Assembly: GCF_000701705.1 (NCBI RefSeq)
Contig: NZ_JNJP01000080.1
Span: 1 to 15,821 of the forward strand
Reading direction: 5' to 3'
Length of the DNA stretch: 15,821 bases
DNA from: Bilophila wadsworthia ATCC 49260
Lineage (GTDB): Bacteria; Desulfobacterota; Desulfovibrionia; Desulfovibrionales; Desulfovibrionaceae
Positions 11,541 through 15,821 of the stretch are shown here, piece after piece. The notes beneath the pieces were generated by a model, which saw only the letters and a list, made by a program, of their open reading frames with translations, searched no databases and was not told the origin of the DNA. The number at the start of each line of letters is the position of its first letter. Positions within the stretch are counted from its first letter, which is position 1. The translations under genes and the position numbers were made by a program.

Positions 11541-12332
11541 AATCCTATTGCTTTATATATAATTGTACAACCTTCTGATCAAGTTCGATTGTCTCCTCTT
11601 GTTCGAGTTTTTATGAATATGTGTTGTCGGCTTTTGGCAAATAAGATGACATTTGAAAAACAGAAATCTGGAGATGTTCGAGCTGTATGTAATCATAAAC
11701 ATAAGCTCCTTATGCTTCTTGATGAATTTCCAGCATGGGGAAGATTGGAAAGTGTTGAAGAATCATTAGCTTATTTAGCTGGATTTGGCATTTATTTCTA
11801 TATTATTGCTCAAGATATGCAACAGTTTATCAAGACATATGGTGAAAACCAGACGATTACTGCGAATACGCATATTCAGATTGGTTTTGCACCCAACAAT
11901 CCTAAAAGCATAAAATATCTGTCTGAAATGACGGGGGTAACGACAGTTGTAAAACCGCAAGTTACGACAAGTGGTTCTCGAATAGGGGTATTCCAGAAAC
12001 AGGTTAGCACAACATACCAAGAAGTCCGGAGGCAACTCATGACGGAAGATGAAGTCATGCGGATGCCAAAAGCAAAGATGGATGGCGACAACATGATCGA
12101 GGGTGGGGACATGCTCATCTTTCTGGCTGGTACGCCCGCCATCTATGGAAAGCAGATGCCCTACTTCCTCGATCCCGTCTTGAAGGCTCGTACCGGCGTG
12201 GAACCCCCGGCAGATACCGACCGGATCATTGAGCCAGTGCAGGAACAAGAGGTCAATTTGGAGCAAGTTCCCAATACCTGCGAGGGCATCTTCGATGAAG
12301 AGCAGCCGGACCCCTCCTTTTTTGAAGCGTAG
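11541..12332 (+). CDS. TraG fragment 4: C-terminal Walker B half
   Basis: This is in the same frame as fragment 3, beginning NPIALYIIVQPSDQVRLSPL; the first possible internal start is near 11589. It includes Walker B (LLMLLDEFPAWGRLESVEES), the TraG motif YIIAQDMQQF, TSGSRIGVFQKQVSTTYQEV and YGKQMPYFLDPV. The last part, from about 12000, returns to the GC level of the surrounding tra genes. It overlaps traF by 38 bases. Confidence 0.6.
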   Translation, partial: NPIALYIIVQPSDQVRLSPLVRVFMNMCCRLLANKMTFEKQKSGDVRAVCNHKHKLLMLLDEFPAWGRLESVEESLAYLAGFGIYFYIIAQDMQQFIKTYGENQTITANTHIQIGFAPNNPKSIKYLSEMTGVTTVVKPQVTTSGSRIGVFQKQVSTTYQEVRRQLMTEDEVMRMPKAKMDGDNMIEGGDMLIFLAGTPAIYGKQMPYFLDPVLKARTGVEPPADTDRIIEPVQEQEVNLEQVPNTCEGIFDEEQPDPSFFEA

Positions 12333-12807
12333 TCTCTTCGCGTTAGGCTTTATGCTGGTCCTCTTGGGGGTAACAGGTTGTTTTTTCGTGGTGAATACCA
12401 CACGTAGCTTTCCTCTTGGCGTTTATTTCAAAACACACGGTCCAGTTCATAAAGGCGATCTCGTTTTGTTCTGCCCCGAAGAGAACATGGTGGCGCGCTA
12501 TGGGCGCGCACGCGGCCTCATTTCTTACGGCGTTTGTCCCGGCAGGTACGGCTACCTGATCAAGCGTGTCATGGCCACCGAAGGCGACGAGGTAAACCTT
12601 TCCGACGCAGGGGTGTCGGTAAACGGGATTTGCCTTCCCAACAGCCAGCGGCAAAAAGCCTTTCCCGCTTTTTCGGGCTCGTTGGTCCTGCATAATCAGG
12701 TTCTGCTCATGTCTGAACACCCACTCTCTTTCGACAGCCGCTACTTCGGCTTCGTCAGGGTTGAAAAAATATGTACGCCCCTGAAACCCTTCATTTTGTG
12801 GGAGTAA
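12295..12807 (+). CDS. traF: TraF, conjugative transfer signal peptidase (S26 family)
   Basis: This encodes 170 residues (RP4 TraF ~178). After a basic N-terminus comes one membrane segment (LFALGFMLVLLGVTGCFFVV). The catalytic Ser38 lies in NTTRSFPLGVY and the general-base Lys90 in YLIKRVMATEGD; both match the RP4 Ser/Lys dyad context. Further family blocks are GVCPGRYGYL, GVSVNGICLPNS and the C-terminal SFDSRYFGFV. In RP4, TraF cyclises and trims the pilin TrbC. ATG 12295 is chosen with GAGGG ten bases upstream, inside the end of traG; the longer frame from 12229 overlaps traG further and adds no family sequence. It appears intact, though no pilin gene is in the window. Confidence 0.92.
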   Translation: MKSSRTPPFLKRSLFALGFMLVLLGVTGCFFVVNTTRSFPLGVYFKTHGPVHKGDLVLFCPEENMVARYGRARGLISYGVCPGRYGYLIKRVMATEGDEVNLSDAGVSVNGICLPNSQRQKAFPAFSGSLVLHNQVLLMSEHPLSFDSRYFGFVRVEKICTPLKPFILWE

Positions 12808-12810
12808 TAT

Positions 12811-13242
12811 ATGACCAAAGCAGATGATCATTATGTGCAGGTAGCCGAGACGCTGATTGAAAAGCTGGAGCAGGGAACCGCGCCTTGGCAGAAACCTTGG
12901 GATAGCGGCGGATACGGTTCCTTGCCCATGAACCCTACGACAGGCAACCGCTATCGTGGCGGCAATGCCCTACAACTGATGATGCGGGAGTACGGCGATC
13001 CCCGTTGGATGACCTACCGTCAGGCGCAGCAAGCCGAGGTACAGGTTCGCAAGGGAGAGAGGGGAACCCCCATAATTTATTGGAAAGTTGAGGAGGAGCG
13101 ATCTGTCCGAGGTGAGGACGGCAAGCCGGTTTATGATAAGGATGGAAATTCGCTCAAGGAAACGGTGCAGCTTGAGCGTCCGCGTAGCTTTATCAGCTAT
13201 GTGTTTAACGCAGAGCAGATCGACGGATTGCCCCCTTGGTAG
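12811..13242 (+). CDS. TraC fragment 1: ArdC-type N-terminal domain
   Basis: This 143-residue frame is the ArdC/DUF1738 domain, with EKLEQGTAPWQKPW near residues 17-30, MNPTTGNRYRGGNALQL, WMTYRQAQ, VRKGERGTPIIYWK and SYVFNAEQIDGLPP. ArdC-type domains bind ssDNA and protect against restriction in some plasmids. The frame ends in a stop after a C-run shift. It has its own start and ribosome site, so a truncated product could still be made and might act as a free ArdC-like domain. Confidence 0.65.
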   Translation: MTKADDHYVQVAETLIEKLEQGTAPWQKPWDSGGYGSLPMNPTTGNRYRGGNALQLMMREYGDPRWMTYRQAQQAEVQVRKGERGTPIIYWKVEEERSVRGEDGKPVYDKDGNSLKETVQLERPRSFISYVFNAEQIDGLPPW

Positions 13243-13460
13243 CCGATAAGGAAAGAGTATGGGCGGACGTGCAGCGGGCGGAAAATATCCTTGAGGCGTC
13301 CGGTGTAAAACTTGTCCATAGGGCACAGGGACACGCTTTCTACAGGCCGGGGGAAGATGCTATTTATCTCCCTGAAAAAAACAGTTTTCGAGTGAGGAAG
13401 GGTATTATTCGACAGCCCTTCATGAACTTTCGCACTGGACTGGCCATGAATCTCGTTTGA
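13236..13460 (+). CDS. TraC fragment 2: linker region, first frame
   Basis: TraC-like sequence (VADKERVWADVQRAENILEA, YRPGEDAIYLPEKNSF) continues from the C-run shift and becomes nonsense after about 13395. From there the family sequence (EEGYYSTALHELSHWTGHES) is in another frame that stays open to 13828. It lacks its own start site. Confidence 0.4.
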   Translation: MVADKERVWADVQRAENILEASGVKLVHRAQGHAFYRPGEDAIYLPEKNSFRVRKGIIRQPFMNFRTGLAMNLV

Positions 13461-13613
13461 ACCGTGAATTCGGGCCGTTCGGTTCCATTGCCTATGCTAA
13501 AGAGGAACTGAGGGCCGAAATCGGCAGTATGATGATTTCCGGTGAACTTGGCATCGGCCAAAGTGTTGATGACCATGCCGCCTACGTCCAGAGTTGGATA
13601 AAAATTCTTAGGG

Positions 13614-15134
13614 ATGATCCGCGTGAGGTTTTCCGAGCCGCAGCCGATGCGGAAAAGATCATGGATTATGTCATGGAATTTGAACACACAGGAATTGGGG
13701 CAAGAGCACCAATCGGGTTTGGAAAAAAACTCTCTGGGTATGCCGGAACAGGGGGGCGAGCTACATGCCGACATGCAAGAACACCAGGCGGAAGCCACGA
13801 GAAGCCAGACTGCGGCATCATCAAATAACGAACGTGTTTATCTGAATGTTCCCTTCAAGCAAAAAGAGGAGGCCAAAGCCCTTGGAGCACAGTGGGATCG
13901 GCAAAAAAGGTCATGGTATGTTCCGGCAGCCACCGATACGGCAGCTTTTGCCAAATGGTTAAAGAAGGAGGAGACAGTGCAGACCCCTCAGAAGGAAGCA
14001 AGCGAACAGCGTCGGGACCCCCAACGGCTTTATTTGGCTGTTCCCTATCTGGAGCGGAAGGCGGCGAAGACGGCAGGGGCAAAATGGGACAGCATCGCTC
14101 AAAGCTGGTATGCCGGGCCACAGGCAGACATGGAACAGTTGAAAAGATGGCTTCCGGAAAATGTGAAGAACGAACAGCTTCCCGCGATGACTCCCCGTGA
14201 GGAGTTTGCGGAAGCCCTGCGTTCTGTCGAGTGCATCGTCGAAGGAGAGCATCCGTTGATGGACGGCGCGGCACATCGAATCAGGACGGAAGGCGATAGG
14301 GCGGGAGCCTCTTCAGGGTTCTATGTCGCTTATATGGATGGGCGGCCAGCGGGGTACGTGAAGAATAATCGGACGGGAGAAGAGGTGCGTTGGAAAACGC
14401 AAGGGGCTTTTATAAGCCAACAGGATAAAGCAGCCTTCCAAGCCGAATGCGCCAGAAAACAACAGGAACGGGCCAAAGAGCTGCTTCTCGAACATGAAAA
14501 AACGGCAGAACGTGTGGCCGGGCAGCTCTCCTGGATGAAACAAGACGTGCCGACTCCTTATCTGGACAGGAAAGGACTGGCTCCCCGAAGAGGAGTTTTT
14601 TTGGCCACAGATGGAAAAACGACTTGCATCCCTGCTGTTGACGCAGATGGAAAGCTGTGGTCCATGCAGTATATTCAGGAAGACGGTACAAAGAGATTCG
14701 CCAAAAACAGCCGCAAGGAAGGATGTTTCCACCCTGTGGGCGGCATGGACGCCTTGCGTACCGCCCCGGCCATCGTGATAGCTGAGGGCTACGCCACGGC
14801 AGGAAGCATTTCTGATGCCATAGGTCATGCGACCGTCGCGGCTTTCGACTCTGGGAATCTTATGGCCGTGGCTACGGCTCTTAAAGATAAATACCCGGAT
14901 AAAGCCGTAATCATCGCGGGAGATGACGATCTCCATCTCCTTAATCATCCAAAGGTTCGAGCCAATCCCGGACGTGAAAAGGCGGAAAAGGCTGCACAGG
15001 CCGTGGGAGGTAAAGCCGTTTTCCCTGTCTTTGTTCCCGGAGAACGGGAAAAAGATATGGCCGGTTTTACGGACTTCAATGACCTAAGCCAAAAGAGTAA
15101 CATTGGGTATGGCTGCGGTGGCCCGCCAGCTTAA
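13614..15134 (+). CDS. TraC fragment 3: DUF5710 repeats and Toprim primase core
   Basis: This is the longest open piece (506 residues from the first ATG), with genuine family sequence from about 13690 (TQELGQEHQSG). It holds two DUF5710 modules (~13827-13965 and 14020-14155) and the Toprim domain (about 14755-15095) with the conserved Glu in IAEGYA and the DDD acidic cluster. No good ribosome site precedes it. The last residues (YGCGGPPA) are out of frame after a +1 shift. Confidence 0.7.
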   Translation: MIRVRFSEPQPMRKRSWIMSWNLNTQELGQEHQSGLEKNSLGMPEQGGELHADMQEHQAEATRSQTAASSNNERVYLNVPFKQKEEAKALGAQWDRQKRSWYVPAATDTAAFAKWLKKEETVQTPQKEASEQRRDPQRLYLAVPYLERKAAKTAGAKWDSIAQSWYAGPQADMEQLKRWLPENVKNEQLPAMTPREEFAEALRSVECIVEGEHPLMDGAAHRIRTEGDRAGASSGFYVAYMDGRPAGYVKNNRTGEEVRWKTQGAFISQQDKAAFQAECARKQQERAKELLLEHEKTAERVAGQLSWMKQDVPTPYLDRKGLAPRRGVFLATDGKTTCIPAVDADGKLWSMQYIQEDGTKRFAKNSRKEGCFHPVGGMDALRTAPAIVIAEGYATAGSISDAIGHATVAAFDSGNLMAVATALKDKYPDKAVIIAGDDDLHLLNHPKVRANPGREKAEKAAQAVGGKAVFPVFVPGEREKDMAGFTDFNDLSQKSNIGYGCGGPPA

Positions 15135-15236
15135 ACCGGCCATTGAGAAGGCCATCAAGGAAAAGGCCATTGAACTTGAGAAGAATAAACAACTGGTTCA
15201 TTCCCACTCTGAGGAAATGAGCCGCTGAGGTGGGTC

Positions 15237-15479
15237 ATGAGCGAAAAAACGGAATTGTCGGCACGAGAGGAGGAAGAGGCCGTGCGCGCCGCATACACGC
15301 GACCGGACGAAGCTACGACGCTCAGGGAGTCTGTCGAGGCAAAGTGTGCCCTGCTTTCCGTCCCCGGACTGGAGGTAGAATTTGATCCGGAGGAAGCGGA
15401 GCAGTGTGGCGCGTTCATGGAGGACGCTCTGAGCGAAGAAGAGGCGGCGGACGCATCACAGGATGTGATCTCTTGCTGA
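15237..15479 (+). CDS. Small acidic protein, last gene of the tra operon
   Basis: This encodes 80 residues, very rich in Glu and Asp (SAREEEEAVRAAYTRP; LSEEEAADASQD), soluble, without signal or membrane segments. GAGGTGGG precedes ATG 15237 and the gene starts eight bases after the traC stop, so it is in the same operon. By position it corresponds to the traD slot downstream of traC in IncP Tra1 regions, but I see no sequence feature that proves homology. A strong terminator follows. Confidence 0.65.
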   Translation: MSEKTELSAREEEEAVRAAYTRPDEATTLRESVEAKCALLSVPGLEVEFDPEEAEQCGAFMEDALSEEEAADASQDVISC

Positions 15480-15481
15480 CG

Positions 15482-15517
15482 AAAAAGGGCGTTCTCTTTA
15501 GAGAGAGCGCCCTTTTC
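15482..15517 (+). terminator. Rho-independent terminator of the traJ-traC operon
   Basis: GGGCGTTCTCT (15487-15497) pairs with AGAGAGCGCCC (15502-15512) with one wobble, and the flanks AAAAA and TTTTC add to the stem and the U-tract. It follows the stop codon at 15479 directly and separates the operon from the insertion sequence. Confidence 0.75.
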
Positions 15518-15589
15518 TTGTATAAAAAGAAAACCTCCCGCTAGGCGGGAGGTTCCGAAAAGCTTACAGCTTTGCATATGTTATAAAAA

Positions 15590-15654
15590 CTCCTTTTGAT
15601 TTGTTAGTAAAGCTTGCGGTCTGGCAACTGCAAGCGGCAACAAATCAAAAGGAG
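15590..15654 (+). promoter_or_regulatory. Hairpin sequestering the transposase ribosome binding site
   Basis: CTCCTTTTGATTTGTT (15590-15605) is perfectly complementary to AACAAATCAAAAGGAG (15639-15654), with an inner CTTGC/GCAAG stem. The right arm contains most of the GGAGG site of the transposase gene. In IS200 such a leader hairpin blocks translation and limits transposition; the same effect is likely here. Confidence 0.75.
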
Positions 15655-15660
15655 GTCACA

Positions 15661-15821
15661 ATGAGTGACGTTCAAAGTTTAGCCCACACAAAATGGAACT
15701 GCAAATACCATGTGGTATTTGCCCCCAAATATCGCAGGCAGGTTTTCTATGGGGAAAAGAAGCGTGAGATCGGCGAGATATTGCGCAGGCTTTGTGAATG
15801 GAAAGGAGTGACAATTCTCGA
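15661..15821 (+). CDS. tnpA: IS200-type Y1 transposase, 5' part
   Basis: The visible 53 residues (MSDVQSLAHTKWNCKYHVVF, APKYRRQVFYGEKKREIGEI) match the N-terminus of IS200 TnpA, a small HUH single-strand transposase of about 140-150 residues. KYHVVFAPKYRR is the usual first beta-strand region; the HUH pair and catalytic Tyr lie beyond the window. GGAGG at 15651-15655 precedes ATG 15661. Partial at the window edge. Confidence 0.9.
   Translation, partial: MSDVQSLAHTKWNCKYHVVFAPKYRRQVFYGEKKREIGEILRRLCEWKGVTIL

Larger units (their letters stand above)
10408..12332 (+). pseudogene. traG: TraG/VirD4 coupling protein, broken by two frameshifts and one nonsense codon
   Basis: TraG is the inner-membrane ATPase that links the relaxosome to the mating channel. 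The pieces are collinear with RP4 TraG (~635 residues) and restore to about 640. The N-terminus (10408 on) has two membrane segments. The first shift (+1) is near the seven-T run at 10666-10672. The second frame carries HGSARWAGRKHIEEAG and Walker A APTRSGKGV. The second shift (+1) is near 11008-11015, after GWRQKYAK. The third frame (RFDPASPYGSIKWNPLDE) runs to TAA 11538-11540, where RP4-like sequence continues in frame (NPIALYIIVQPSDQVRLSPL). The C-terminal part has Walker B LLMLLDEFPAWG and ends at TAG 12332. About 11160-11990 is much more AT-rich than both ends, suggesting recombination. It overlaps traI (ATGA) and traF. Confidence 0.88.
12811..15228 (+). pseudogene. traC: TraC-like primase with ArdC N-terminus, broken by four frameshifts
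   Basis: RP4 TraC proteins are primases exported with the DNA strand. The restored protein is about 806 residues: ArdC/DUF1738-type ssDNA-binding domain (APWQKPW, NPTTGNRYRGGN), a zincin-like region with HELSH (13429-13443, visible only in a third frame), two DUF5710 repeats (VYLNVPFKQKEEAKALGAQW and LYLAVPYLERKAAKTAGAKW), and a Toprim primase core (IVIAEGYATAGS, IIAGDDD, TDFNDL). Shifts: -1 in a five-C run at 13231-13235; -1 near 13392-13400; -2 in a CA repeat near 13684-13690; +1 near 15105-15109, after which MAAVARQLKPAIEKAIKEK runs to TGA 15228. Start 12811 has GGGAG upstream, three bases after traF. Confidence 0.85.
15532..15821 (+). mobile_element. IS200-like insertion sequence, left part
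   Basis: A perfect 10-bp hairpin with a TAG loop (AACCTCCCGC 15532-15541, GCGGGAGGTT 15545-15554) marks the left end, as in IS200/IS605 elements, which are recognised by their single-strand transposase as end hairpins and lack terminal inverted repeats. A second hairpin covers the ribosome site of the transposase. The element runs out of the window, so its right end and target are not seen. It sits just behind the tra operon terminator. Confidence 0.8.

Noticed and set aside
12229..12294. Longer traF start at 12229
   Set aside because: The added 22 residues are the shadow of the end of traG and precede the natural signal-anchor start at 12295.
11775..12401. 208-residue minus-strand open frame
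   Set aside because: It is antisense to the C-terminal half of traG, which carries the Walker B motif.
14313..14948. 211-residue minus-strand open frame
   Set aside because: It is antisense to the primase part of traC, with no motif or ribosome site.

Overview
This window looks like the left part of an integrated conjugative or mobilizable element from a proteobacterium. A gut Desulfovibrionaceae-type host is possible from the mix of genes, but that is a guess; nothing here fixes the taxon. The first ~130 bases look like host flank. They end in a 3' fragment of tRNA-Glu(UUC) (minus strand, about 129-182), which is the expected scar of integration into a tRNA gene. A tyrosine recombinase gene follows directly (267-1148). 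The other element end, with the intact tRNA, is not in the window.

From 1149 to 4805 lies AT-rich accessory DNA. It holds a non-coding stretch with small hairpins, a ~125-base imperfect palindrome, small plus-strand genes punctuated by terminator-like hairpins (including a frameshifted DUF4160 next to an intact DUF2442 gene), two degraded genes, a minus-strand three-gene cluster with an exported product, and one more small plus-strand gene. I cannot name most of these.

From 4845 to 15479 lies an RP4/RK2 (IncP)-type Tra1 region. The minus-strand operon is traK-traL-traM-HTH regulator-rha. A 10-bp-phased repeat array and an oriT separate it from the plus-strand operon traJ-traI-traG-traF-traC-small acidic gene. 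The order matches the RP4 Tra1 order (M-L-K-oriT-J-I-G-F-C) as I recall it, without an obvious traE. No mating-pair-formation (Tra2/trb), replication or partition genes are seen. The window ends inside an IS200-like insertion sequence.

The most striking feature is selective decay. traJ, traK, traL, traM, traF, the regulators and the oriT look intact. The relaxase traI has an in-frame amber codon four codons after its catalytic tyrosine, traG has two frameshifts and a nonsense codon, traC has four frameshifts, and the integrase has lost its H-x-x-R box. If the sequence is accurate, this is an element with a working-looking oriT and accessory relaxosome that would need another element for nicking, coupling and excision. 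Several indels fall in homopolymers or dinucleotide repeats, so assembly error must be excluded first.

Most functional calls rest on recognising motifs and on recalled RP4 protein sequences; no search was run.
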